From positions 27,019-91,018 of the forward strand of contig JAWWOH010000058.1 in NCBI GenBank assembly GCA_033851845.1: 64,000 nt of DNA, given 5' to 3'. Numbering within the stretch: the first letter of the stretch is position 1; each line of letters opens with the position of its first letter. The notes below the pieces were generated by a model that was given only the letters and a program-made list of their open reading frames with translations, did not search any database and had not been told where the DNA came from. Shown in pieces: positions 23,380-31,030 of this stretch. Origin of the DNA: RYN-124 sp033851845 (lineage in GTDB: Bacteria; Actinomycetota; Actinomycetes; Mycobacteriales; SCTD01). Made by a program: the position numbers and the translations under genes.

Positions 23380-25680
23380 TCATTCAAAACGCGCGCCCAT
23401 CTCGCGCAGCAGCTCGAGCATCCGCGCCGGGGAGTCCGGTGCCGGGTCGCCGGGTGTGTAGGTGACCGACTCCAGCGCTCCGGTGAACGGGAACCCGCCG
23501 TGCACCTCGTGCAGTCGCCAGCACACCGGTGACTTTCGGTCGGTCCCGACGCTGATCCCCTCGAACGGCGCCATCGGGAACAGCAGCGGCAGTCCGGCCA
23601 GCTCGCTGCGCTGCTGCCCGTCGACCGACAGCCGCGCTGTCCACGTGCCGCCGCCGACGGCGTCGAAGTCGGCCGACAGCAGCCCGGGCCCCACCGGCAT
23701 CGGGCCGGCGTCTGCCTGCGACATCCGGCCACGGCCGTCGTTGAACTCCAGCCGGAACGCACCGTCCTCGACGAGGAGGGCGTAGCCACCGCCCTGATCG
23801 CCGTGGGCGACGAGGATGCCCTCGTCGCCGGCGGCGTACGTCAGAGCGATGTCGATCGTGAACGAGCGGTACCAGATCAGCCGCTGCGACCGCCAGCGCT
23901 CCAGCTGGGGCGTCCCCGGCCGCAGGGTGACCGGTCGGTCGAACACCTCGGTCCGCGGCGGCCGGCGCAGGTACTTCAGGCCGCTGCCCTCGTCGAGCGG
24001 GAAGACCTGGTTCGCGCGCGCGGCGACGTCCCAGGCGGCTGCCAGCTCCGCCACGCGATCGGGCTGCTGCGCTGCCAGATCGGTCGTCTCGGTGCGGTCC
24101 CTGCGTAGGTCGTAGAGCTCCCACTCCGAGTCGGCGAACGGCGTCAGCGGCCGGTGCCGCGTCACCACTTCCCAGCCGTCGCGGTACAGGCCGCGATGCC
24201 CGGTCATCTCGAAGTGCTGCTCCCGGTGCACCGACGGCGCCTGCGGGTCGCGCAGGCTCGGCGCGAAGCTGGTGCCCGCCAGCTGCGCGACCTTCGTGCC
24301 GGCGCGCTCTTCGGGCAGGTCGAGCCCGAGCAGGTCGAGCAGAGTCGGGAGTACGTCGGTGACGTGCGTCCACTGCCGTCGTAGCTCACCGGCATGCTGC
24401 TCGAGGCCGGGGCCGGCCATCAGCATCGGCACCGAGTGTCCGCCGGCGTGCGTGTTGATCTTGTAGAGGCGGAACGGCGTGCCCGAGGCCATCGCCCAGC
24501 CACGCGGATAGTGCGGCGTCGTCGTCGGCCCACCGATCTCCGCGATCCGCGCGACGTCGGCCGCGGTGTCGGTGGTCCCGAGCAGGTGCGAGTAGTACGC
24601 CGTCGTCCCCTCGGCCTCGCCCTCGCGGGACGCACCGTTGTCGGAGGTGACCAGGAACAGCGTGTTGTCCAGCTCGCCCAGCTCGGCCAGCGCCGAGCAC
24701 AGCCGTCCGAACTGCTGGTCGATGTTGTCGACCATCGCTGCGTAGACCGCCATGTAGCGCGCGAACAGCTGCTGGTGCTCCGGCGCCAGCGTCTCCCAGG
24801 CGACGACGTCGTCGCCCTCCTCGGAGTTGCGCGGTGGCAGCACGGTGTCAGGCGGCAGGATGCCGAGATCCAGCATGCGGGCGAAGCGCTCGCTGCGCAG
24901 GACGTCCCAGCCGGCGGCGTACCGGCCTTCGTACTTCGCGATGTCGGCCGGCTTGGCGTGCAGCGGCGCGTGCACTGCGCCGTGCGCGAAGTAGAGGAAG
25001 AACGGCCTGGCCGGGTCGGACGCCTTGACGCCCTGGACCATCCGGATCGCCTCGTCGGTGATGTCGTCGGTGAAGTAGTAGCCGGGCGGGTACTGGTCGA
25101 CCTCCACGGCCGTGTTGTCGCGGACGAGTCGGTGCGGGTGGTGCAGGTTGGTGAACCCGTCGAGGAAGCCGTAGAACTGGTCGAACCCGCGCTGGCACGG
25201 CCAGGAGTGCCGGGGGCCGGCGTCGGAGCAGTCGGAGTCCTTGGCCAGGTGCCACTTCCCGACCATCAGCGTTGCCCAACCGGCGTCGCGCAGCACCTCC
25301 GCCGTGGTCACGCAGTCGTCGGACAGCTCCATGGCATAGCCGGGGAAGCCGGGGTCGGAGTGCGCGACGTGGCCGATGCCGACCGAGTGCGGGTTGCGGC
25401 CGGTCAGCAGGGCGGCGCGGGTCGGGGAGCACATCGGGGTCGAGTGGAAGTCGGTGTAGCGCAGCCCGCGCGCGGCCAGCGCGTCGAGGTGCGGGGTGTC
25501 GATCTCGGAGCCGTAGCAGCCCAGGTCGGCGAAGCCAAGGTCGTCGGCGAGCATCACGACGACGTTGGGAGCACCCTCCCGTTTCGGCCGATCCGGCCAC
25601 CCGGGCTCTGAGCCGGCGAAGGTCCGCCCGACCAGTCCACGGAAGTCGCGGTACGGCTCCGGCGGCGGATTGACCTGCAC
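23380..25680 (-). CDS. Type I arylsulfatase (formylglycine-dependent)
   Basis: 766 residues. Metal-binding NVVVMLADDLGFADLG near residue 39, the modification motif C84-S-P-T-R (MCSPTRAALLTGR), VGKWHL, and FLVTSDNGASREG with the second Asp-Asn metal pair. The length and the extra C-terminal beta-rich domain (about 550-766) recall the large AtsA/AtsD-type sulfatases of mycobacteria. No signal peptide is seen, so it is probably cytosolic. It hydrolyses a sulfate ester; steroid sulfate is an attractive but unproven substrate. GTG start, apparently leaderless. Confidence 0.92.
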   Translation of the reverse strand: MQVNPPPEPYRDFRGLVGRTFAGSEPGWPDRPKREGAPNVVVMLADDLGFADLGCYGSEIDTPHLDALAARGLRYTDFHSTPMCSPTRAALLTGRNPHSVGIGHVAHSDPGFPGYAMELSDDCVTTAEVLRDAGWATLMVGKWHLAKDSDCSDAGPRHSWPCQRGFDQFYGFLDGFTNLHHPHRLVRDNTAVEVDQYPPGYYFTDDITDEAIRMVQGVKASDPARPFFLYFAHGAVHAPLHAKPADIAKYEGRYAAGWDVLRSERFARMLDLGILPPDTVLPPRNSEEGDDVVAWETLAPEHQQLFARYMAVYAAMVDNIDQQFGRLCSALAELGELDNTLFLVTSDNGASREGEAEGTTAYYSHLLGTTDTAADVARIAEIGGPTTTPHYPRGWAMASGTPFRLYKINTHAGGHSVPMLMAGPGLEQHAGELRRQWTHVTDVLPTLLDLLGLDLPEERAGTKVAQLAGTSFAPSLRDPQAPSVHREQHFEMTGHRGLYRDGWEVVTRHRPLTPFADSEWELYDLRRDRTETTDLAAQQPDRVAELAAAWDVAARANQVFPLDEGSGLKYLRRPPRTEVFDRPVTLRPGTPQLERWRSQRLIWYRSFTIDIALTYAAGDEGILVAHGDQGGGYALLVEDGAFRLEFNDGRGRMSQADAGPMPVGPGLLSADFDAVGGGTWTARLSVDGQQRSELAGLPLLFPMAPFEGISVGTDRKSPVCWRLHEVHGGFPFTGALESVTYTPGDPAPDSPARMLELLREMGARFE

Positions 25681-25703
25681 GCTCGCGACCTTAGGGTGCG
25701 TTC
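25681..25703. promoter_or_regulatory. Divergent leaderless promoters with overlapping -10 boxes
   Basis: Only 23 bp separate the two start codons. Rightward TAGGGT (25692-25697) is 6 nt before GTG 25704. Leftward TAAGGT (complement of 25688-25693) is 7 nt before GTG 25680. The two hexamers share 2 bp. Confidence 0.6.
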
Positions 25704-26147
25704 GTGGACCGCACCAGCGCGTACGACGAGATCCGCAACCTGCTCGGCACCTACTGCGAGGTCATGGATGCCGGCGACTGGGCCGGGCTCGGTGCGCTCT
25801 TCGCGGCCGGGGTGCTCACGGACGACGCCGGCAACGAAGTAGCCCGCGGCGCGGAGGCAGTGGCCGCGCTCTACGCGGGGATGGTGAGGCTGCACGACGG
25901 GTCGCCGCGCACCCGGCACCTGACCACCAACCCGGTCATCGAGGTCGACGGCGACCACGCCACGTGCCGGTCGTCGTTCGCGGTGCTGCAGCAGGTCGGT
26001 GACGGCCCGCTCGCCCCGGTGGCCGCCGGGCGCTACCGCGACGAGTTCGTCCGCACCGACCGGACGTGGCGCTTCTCGGTGCGCGCGTTCCACCTCGACC
26101 AGGTGGGCGACACGTCACAGCATCTCGTCGCACCAGCGCGGGCATGA
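25704..26147 (+). CDS. SnoaL/NTF2-like protein
   Basis: 147 residues with NTF2-like elements: AYDEIRNLLGTYCEVMDAGD, WAGLGALFAAGV, HLTTNPVIEVDGDHATCRSS and GRYRDEFVRTDRTWRFSVRA. Members include isomerases, dehydratases and small ligand-binding proteins; no catalytic set can be confirmed. It is first in a tightly overlapping operon with an SDR and a P450, suggesting work on a common hydroxylated or ketone substrate. Confidence 0.75.
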   Translation: MDRTSAYDEIRNLLGTYCEVMDAGDWAGLGALFAAGVLTDDAGNEVARGAEAVAALYAGMVRLHDGSPRTRHLTTNPVIEVDGDHATCRSSFAVLQQVGDGPLAPVAAGRYRDEFVRTDRTWRFSVRAFHLDQVGDTSQHLVAPARA

Positions 26148-26854
26148 GGTTCGAAGGGAAGGTCGCGCTGGTCACCGGGGCCGCCAGCGGCATCGGTGCA
26201 GCGACGGCTGCGCTGCTCGCCGCCGAGGGCGCCACCGTGGTGCGGCTCGACGTGCAGGAAGTCGCCGGCGTCGTCCGATGCGACGTGTCGGATCGGGAGC
26301 AGGTGCGCGCGGCCGTCGCCGACGTCGTCGCCGAGCACGGGGGCATCGACGTGCTGGCAAATGTCGCGGGGCTGGTGCGGTTCGGCCGGTTCGAGGACCT
26401 GAGCACCGCCGACTGGCAGCTGCAGCTCGACGTCAACCTCTCCGGTCCGTTCCACGTGAGCCAGGCAGCGCTGCCGAGCCTGATCGACCGGAAGGGCTGC
26501 ATCGTCAACGTCGCGTCGATCGCCGGGCTGAAGGGGCAGGCGTACCAAGTCGGCTACGGCGCGTCGAAGGCCGGCTTGGTGATGCTGACCAAAGGGCTGG
26601 CGGTCGAGCTCGCGTCCAAGGGCGTGCGGGTCAACTGCGTGTGCCCGGGCACGGTCCTCACGCCGCTGATCGTCGGGGTGGGCGAGAGCATGCCGCCGGA
26701 CGTCGACCCGGTGCTGATGGCCCGCCTCAATGGCGTGTTGCCCGGGCTCATCGACGCGAGCGAGGTCGCCGGGGCCATCGCCTACCTCGCGTCGGATGCT
26801 GCGCGCTCGATCACGGGTACGGCACTGGTCGTGGACCTGGGCGTGGTGGCGTGA
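26144..26854 (+). CDS. Short-chain dehydrogenase/reductase
   Basis: 236 residues. TGAASGIGAATAAL nucleotide-binding motif (about 11-24), catalytic Ser in NVASIAGLKG, YxxxK in GYGASKAG, and NCVCPGTVLTPL. NAD-type SDR, probably acting on an alcohol or ketone. ATGA overlap with the gene before and GTGA overlap with the P450 after it mean the three are co-translated. Confidence 0.85.
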   Translation: MRFEGKVALVTGAASGIGAATAALLAAEGATVVRLDVQEVAGVVRCDVSDREQVRAAVADVVAEHGGIDVLANVAGLVRFGRFEDLSTADWQLQLDVNLSGPFHVSQAALPSLIDRKGCIVNVASIAGLKGQAYQVGYGASKAGLVMLTKGLAVELASKGVRVNCVCPGTVLTPLIVGVGESMPPDVDPVLMARLNGVLPGLIDASEVAGAIAYLASDAARSITGTALVVDLGVVA

Positions 26855-28077
26855 CCGCGGTCGACGATCCGGTCGAGATCACCTCGGCGCGGCTGCCCGG
26901 TCCCGCGCTGCACGACTTCCTGCGGGCCGCCCGCCAGCAGCCAGGGCTGGCGCCGGTGCGGCTCGTCGGCCGGGCAGCGCTGCTGGTGGCGCGCTTCGAC
27001 GACGTGAAGGAGTTCCTCGCCGACGCGGAACGGTTTCCCGGCGGGCCGGTCTACGGCATCCAGGTGGAGCCGGTCGTCGGACGGACCTTCATCAGCATGG
27101 ACGGCGACGAGCACTTGCGGACGCGGCAGCTCGCCATGCCCGCCTTTCGCTCGCGCGTCGTGAGCAGGTTCGTCGACGAGCAGCTCGTTCCGCTCGCGCA
27201 CGAGATCGTGGACCGGTTCGCGACGCGGGGTGAGGGCGACCTCGTCGCGGACCTCACTGACGTCCTTCCGTTCGCGGCCATCAGCCGCAAGGTCGGCTTG
27301 CCGGTGGGCACCGAGGAGGGTCAGCGGATCGCCGCGCGCCGCCTGCTGTCCTACCCCGCGACGCCGGAGGTCGCGTTGCGGGCTGCCGGCGAGGTCACCG
27401 ACGTCGTGCGGGTGGCGCTCGAGCAGCGCCGCCGCGAGCCGGCCGACGACGTCCTGTCGCACCTGCTGGCAACCGGCATGGACGACGAGGCCGTGCTGTC
27501 ACACGTGCGCCTGCTGTACGCCGTCGGCGCGACGACCACCGCCGACGCGATGAGCAACCTGTTCGCGGTCCTGCTCGCCCGGCCGGAGCTGGTGGAGCGG
27601 GCTCGGGTCGAGCCGGCGCTTCGGCCGCGGATCGTCGGTGAGCTGCTGCGCTACGAGCCGCCCGTGCCGCTGCTGCCTCGGCTCGCGACTCGACCGGGGA
27701 CGGTCGGCGGTGTTGAGGTGCCGGCCGGCACGCTGCTGGTCGCGGGGCTGGCAGCGGCGAACCGGGACCCTTCCGTGTACGCCGACCCCGACGCCTTCGA
27801 CCCGGACCGGCAGGAGGGCGAGCTGCTCACATTCGGCTTTGGACCGAAGTTCTGCCCGGGCTGGAACCTGGCGCGGTCGCAGCTGCTGGCCGCGCTCGAG
27901 GTGGTGCTCGAGCGGCTGCCCGGGCTGCGCCTCGCCGCGGACGTGCAGCCCGAGGGGGCGGTCCTGCGGTCGACCCCCCACCTGCCGGTGCGGTGGTCTA
28001 CGGCGCCCGGGCGGCGTTCTGGAGCACGAGCGGCCCGAGCCAGTTCGTGGCCAGGGCCAGCGCTGCCTCCGTCGTGA
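26851..28077 (+). CDS. Cytochrome P450
   Basis: 408 residues. I-helix YAVGATTTADAMSN, ExxR ELLRYEP, and haem loop LTFGFGPKFCPGWNLARSQ with the cysteine ligand followed by Pro. A redox partner is not encoded nearby. The GTG overlaps the SDR stop (GTGA). The last 80 nt overlap the 3' end of the convergent acyltransferase gene, so the final ~26 residues may be a run-on after the last family-like strand. Confidence 0.88.
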   Translation: MTAVDDPVEITSARLPGPALHDFLRAARQQPGLAPVRLVGRAALLVARFDDVKEFLADAERFPGGPVYGIQVEPVVGRTFISMDGDEHLRTRQLAMPAFRSRVVSRFVDEQLVPLAHEIVDRFATRGEGDLVADLTDVLPFAAISRKVGLPVGTEEGQRIAARRLLSYPATPEVALRAAGEVTDVVRVALEQRRREPADDVLSHLLATGMDDEAVLSHVRLLYAVGATTTADAMSNLFAVLLARPELVERARVEPALRPRIVGELLRYEPPVPLLPRLATRPGTVGGVEVPAGTLLVAGLAAANRDPSVYADPDAFDPDRQEGELLTFGFGPKFCPGWNLARSQLLAALEVVLERLPGLRLAADVQPEGAVLRSTPHLPVRWSTAPGRRSGARAARASSWPGPALPPS

Positions 28078-30229
28078 AGTGGAACCCGTCCGTGCGGGCG
28101 TTCGGGATGCCCTCGACCTCGTCGCTGTACTGGCCGTTCGGGCAGATCCGGTCGAAGAAGTCGAGCACCGTAACGCCGGTCACTGCCGGGTAGGCGAGGG
28201 TGTTCAGAGCGGACACCCGCTGCTCCGGGTTGCTGACCTGGTCGAAGTATCGCTTCCAGTCGCCGCAGGGGGCGTTGAGCATGAGCACCATGCGGCCCTC
28301 AGCCCGCCAGCGGTCGACGACCGTCTGGTACTCGCCCACCAGCCAGCTGTCGAACCGCGGGTCCTCGGGTCCGCGCCAGTCCTCCCATGAGGGCAGCTTG
28401 CGGTCGAACGTCTCGTTGACGCCGTCCTCGGTGACGACCACGTCGGGGTCGAAGGCGTAGAACGCCTTGTACCACTTGCTGGTCGGGTCGTCCTCCCACT
28501 CGCACACCGGCTGTACGTCGAACTCCTTGTCGGCGCTGGTGCCCACGCGCCGCATCCGGCCCTTGCTCAGAGGGCAGGCCGGGATCGCGAGGTTGTAGGC
28601 GGCGACGTCGGTGCGCTGGCCGGCCCAGGTGTGCATCGCGGCGCCGAGGTTGTTGCCGAGCGAGTCCCCGACGACGGCGACCTTGAGGGCACCCGGCGGC
28701 ACGGCCGGCATCGGTGGGACCGGGAACTCGTCCGGGTTCTTCGTGAGCTCTTTCGGCGGCGCCTTCGACTTCGGCGTCGACGTCGGGTGGTTGGTCGTCG
28801 GTGCCTTCGGGCGAGGGACGACGACGGGCAGGGGGTTGTGCTGTGTCGGCGCAGCGAACGACCGCGCGGGCACGTGGCTCGTGCCACCGACCCTGGTCGT
28901 CGCGGCGGCGGTCGCGGCCGCGGACGCGGCGGGCCGCGCGGAGGGCGATGCCGGCATCGTCGCGGCGGGTGCGGGCGCCACGGGAGCAGCCGCGGTGGTC
29001 GGAGCGATTTCGCCGGGAGCCGGCACGAGGATGCCCGCGGCCAGCACGACGGCAGCGACACCGGACGTCGCACCGATGCCCCACGAGACCAGGCCGACCG
29101 GCGCGCGACGCGCGCCGCGTCGTACCGGAGCTTCGATGGCGACGTAGGACAGGGTCGCCAGCGCAAGCGTCGACCCGATCCGCAGCGCGAACAGGGTCAC
29201 CCCGTCGAACCCGGTCGACGACGGGGTCAGGAGCAGGAAGAGCGGCCAGTGGAACAGGTAGACGCCGTACGAGATGACGCCGAGTCCGACGAGTGGCTGC
29301 AGCGACAGCGCCCGGCCGGTCCACGTCCCGGGCTGCGCCGTCGCTGCGACGACCGCCGCCGTGCTTCCCGCCACGGCGAGCAGCCAGCCGCGGTACAGCC
29401 CGGCACCCTCCGTCGTGACCGTTGCGCACGCGTAGCCGATGACGCCCAAACCGAGGACCGCCAGGCCGTCGAGCAGCCGGCGGCCGGCGGCGCCGACGAT
29501 CCGCAGGCCCTCGGGGCGGACGAGCGCCAGGGCGAGCAGTGCGCCGACGAGGATCTCGGCCATCCGCGCGTCGGTGCCGTAGTAGGCGTGTCCTAGCCCC
29601 TCGCCGGCGTTGTACAGCCGGGCCGCCTGCCAGCTCGACGCTGCCACCAGCGCGGTCAGCAGCACGGCCAGCCGGCCGGTGCGGATGCGGGTGCCGCGAC
29701 GGCCGAGCACGAGCAGCGCGAGCAGCGGGAAGAAGACGTAGAACTGCTCCTCGACCGCCAGCGACCAGAAGTGCTGGAAGGGCGAGGGGAGTGAGAACAG
29801 GTCGGCGTACTGCTGGTGGTGCAGGACGAACCGCCAGTTGGCGGTCCAGGTAGCCGCCGCAACGGCGTCCCAGCCGATGCCCGCCGAGGCCGGCGTGCCG
29901 GACAGGCGAACGACGAGGGCGACCAACGCGAAGCAGACGAGCATCGCGGGCACCAGCCGACGGGCGCGGCGGCCCCAGAAGGCGCGCAGCGCGATCGCGC
30001 CGGTGCGGTGCTTCTCGAGCAGCAGCAGCGAGGTGATCAGGAAGCCGGAGAGGGTGAAGAAGACCGTCACGCCGAGTTGGCCACCGGGGATCCAGGACAG
30101 GCCGGCGTGGAAGAGCAGGACCGATGCGACCGCCAAGCCGCGAAGGCCGTTCAGGCCTGGCAGGTGAGGCAGGCGGGCGCCAACGTCGGGCGCCTCGCGG
30201 CCGACGCCGTTCCCCCCAGCCGATGACAC
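27998..30229 (-). CDS. OafA-type acyltransferase fused to a SGNH-like domain
   Basis: 743 residues. An N-terminal acyltransferase-3 membrane domain with about ten helices (HLPGLNGLRGLAVASVLLFH, FFTLSGFLITSL, FWSLAVEEQFYVFFPL, GVYLFHWPLFLLL), a Pro/Ala/Thr-rich linker, and a C-terminal SGNH-type domain (VAVVGDSLGNNLG with the Ser, and a late TDGFHFTTE with Asp-His). Such proteins O-acetylate cell-wall or surface glycans. The GTG at 30229 is chosen because CAGGCT lies 6 nt before it. It shares a 50-bp spacer with kstR but no KstR box. Confidence 0.85.
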   Translation of the reverse strand: MSSAGGNGVGREAPDVGARLPHLPGLNGLRGLAVASVLLFHAGLSWIPGGQLGVTVFFTLSGFLITSLLLLEKHRTGAIALRAFWGRRARRLVPAMLVCFALVALVVRLSGTPASAGIGWDAVAAATWTANWRFVLHHQQYADLFSLPSPFQHFWSLAVEEQFYVFFPLLALLVLGRRGTRIRTGRLAVLLTALVAASSWQAARLYNAGEGLGHAYYGTDARMAEILVGALLALALVRPEGLRIVGAAGRRLLDGLAVLGLGVIGYACATVTTEGAGLYRGWLLAVAGSTAAVVAATAQPGTWTGRALSLQPLVGLGVISYGVYLFHWPLFLLLTPSSTGFDGVTLFALRIGSTLALATLSYVAIEAPVRRGARRAPVGLVSWGIGATSGVAAVVLAAGILVPAPGEIAPTTAAAPVAPAPAATMPASPSARPAASAAATAAATTRVGGTSHVPARSFAAPTQHNPLPVVVPRPKAPTTNHPTSTPKSKAPPKELTKNPDEFPVPPMPAVPPGALKVAVVGDSLGNNLGAAMHTWAGQRTDVAAYNLAIPACPLSKGRMRRVGTSADKEFDVQPVCEWEDDPTSKWYKAFYAFDPDVVVTEDGVNETFDRKLPSWEDWRGPEDPRFDSWLVGEYQTVVDRWRAEGRMVLMLNAPCGDWKRYFDQVSNPEQRVSALNTLAYPAVTGVTVLDFFDRICPNGQYSDEVEGIPNARTDGFHFTTEAALALATNWLGPLVLQNAARAP

Positions 30230-30245
30230 CGGCCGAGCCTGACAT

Positions 30246-30263
30246 ACCTGCCGCCCGGCAGGT
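30246..30263. terminator. Inverted repeat downstream of kstR
   Basis: ACCTGCCG and CGGCAGGT form an 8-bp perfect stem with a 2-nt centre. It lies 17 bp after the kstR stop and before the acyltransferase start; it could end kstR transcription or be an operator. No T-run. Confidence 0.4.
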
Positions 30264-30279
30264 GGCCATATCGGAAAAA

Positions 30280-30882
30280 TCAGTCGCGAAGCACCAGTGC
30301 GATCGCGCGCTCGAGGTCGTCCCAGACCTCTTCGCTGCTGACGCGTCCGCCCAGCCAGGCGATCTGCCTGGCGAACCACACGTCCTGCAGGATGCCGGCG
30401 TACGCGATGTCCTCGCTCGTCGGCGGGTGGCCGTCGCGCATGGCCTGGATGATCAGGTCGCCCATCTGGTTGCGGACCCCGATGACCTCCTGGGCGACCG
30501 TCGCGTCGGCGGCCATCATCGCCCGCACGAGGGCCTCGGTGAGGTTGGGGTCGCGCTGGAGCGAGTGCGTGGAGCGCTCCAGCACGTAGGAGACCCGCTC
30601 CTGGCGGGTCACCCCCGGGATCGCCTTGCGCTGGAGGCGGACGCGCATCCGCTCGAGCTCGTGCGCCATCGCGGACACCAGCAGGTGCACCTTCGACGGG
30701 AAGTAGCGGTAGAGCGTGCCGAGCGCGACCTCGGAGCGCTCCGCGACCTCGCGCATCTGGACGGCCTCGTAGCCGCCGCGGCTGGCGAGGGCCAGCGTCG
30801 CCTGGATGATCCGGGCCCGCCTGGCCCGCTGGGCAGAGGTCTCCGGCTCGGTCGTCACGGCTGCGCCCACCGGTGTCGCCAC
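30280..30882 (-). CDS. kstR: KstR, TetR-family repressor of steroid catabolism
   Basis: About 200 residues. The DNA-binding region ETSAQRARRARIIQATLALA, then SRGGYEAVQMREVAERSEVA and LGTLYRYFPSKVHLLVSAMA is nearly that of M. tuberculosis KstR; the ligand-binding half is more diverged, as usual. KstR binds palindromic TAGAACNNGTTCTA boxes and is released by steroid CoA thioesters. Eight such boxes occur in this window. A GTG at 30882 (ribosome binding site GGAGGG) or 30858 is the likely start, since the operator at 30916-30929 lies upstream. Divergent from fadE34, as expected for autoregulation. Confidence 0.93.
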   Translation of the reverse strand: MATPVGAAVTTEPETSAQRARRARIIQATLALASRGGYEAVQMREVAERSEVALGTLYRYFPSKVHLLVSAMAHELERMRVRLQRKAIPGVTRQERVSYVLERSTHSLQRDPNLTEALVRAMMAADATVAQEVIGVRNQMGDLIIQAMRDGHPPTSEDIAYAGILQDVWFARQIAWLGGRVSSEEVWDDLERAIALVLRD

Positions 30883-30915
30883 GTGCCCTCCGCCTCTCGA
30901 CCTGCCGCCGGAAAC

Positions 30916-30929
30916 TAGCACCGGTTCTA
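30916..30929. promoter_or_regulatory. KstR-type operator before kstR
   Basis: TAGCACCGGTTCTA, one mismatch in the left arm. It is 34 bp before the kstR start, which fits autorepression. Confidence 0.65.
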
Positions 30930-30983
30930 CCCGGATCACGCCGGACATGCCCGACTCTGAGCGCTGCAACCTGTCGGCCGCAT

Positions 30984-30997
30984 GAGAACGTGTTCTA
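30984..30997. promoter_or_regulatory. KstR-type operator before fadE34
   Basis: GAGAACGTGTTCTA, one mismatch at the outer base. It lies 34 bp upstream of the fadE34 ATG, which has a GTAGGAGG ribosome binding site. Confidence 0.8.
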
Positions 30998-31030
30998 GTA
31001 TCCGCGCAGATCCGGTAGGAGGCAACGGCG

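Noticed and set aside
30246..30263. Additional KstR site between kstR and the acyltransferase
   Set aside because: The inverted repeat ACCTGCCG/CGGCAGGT does not fit TAGAACNNGTTCTA; recorded as a hairpin only.
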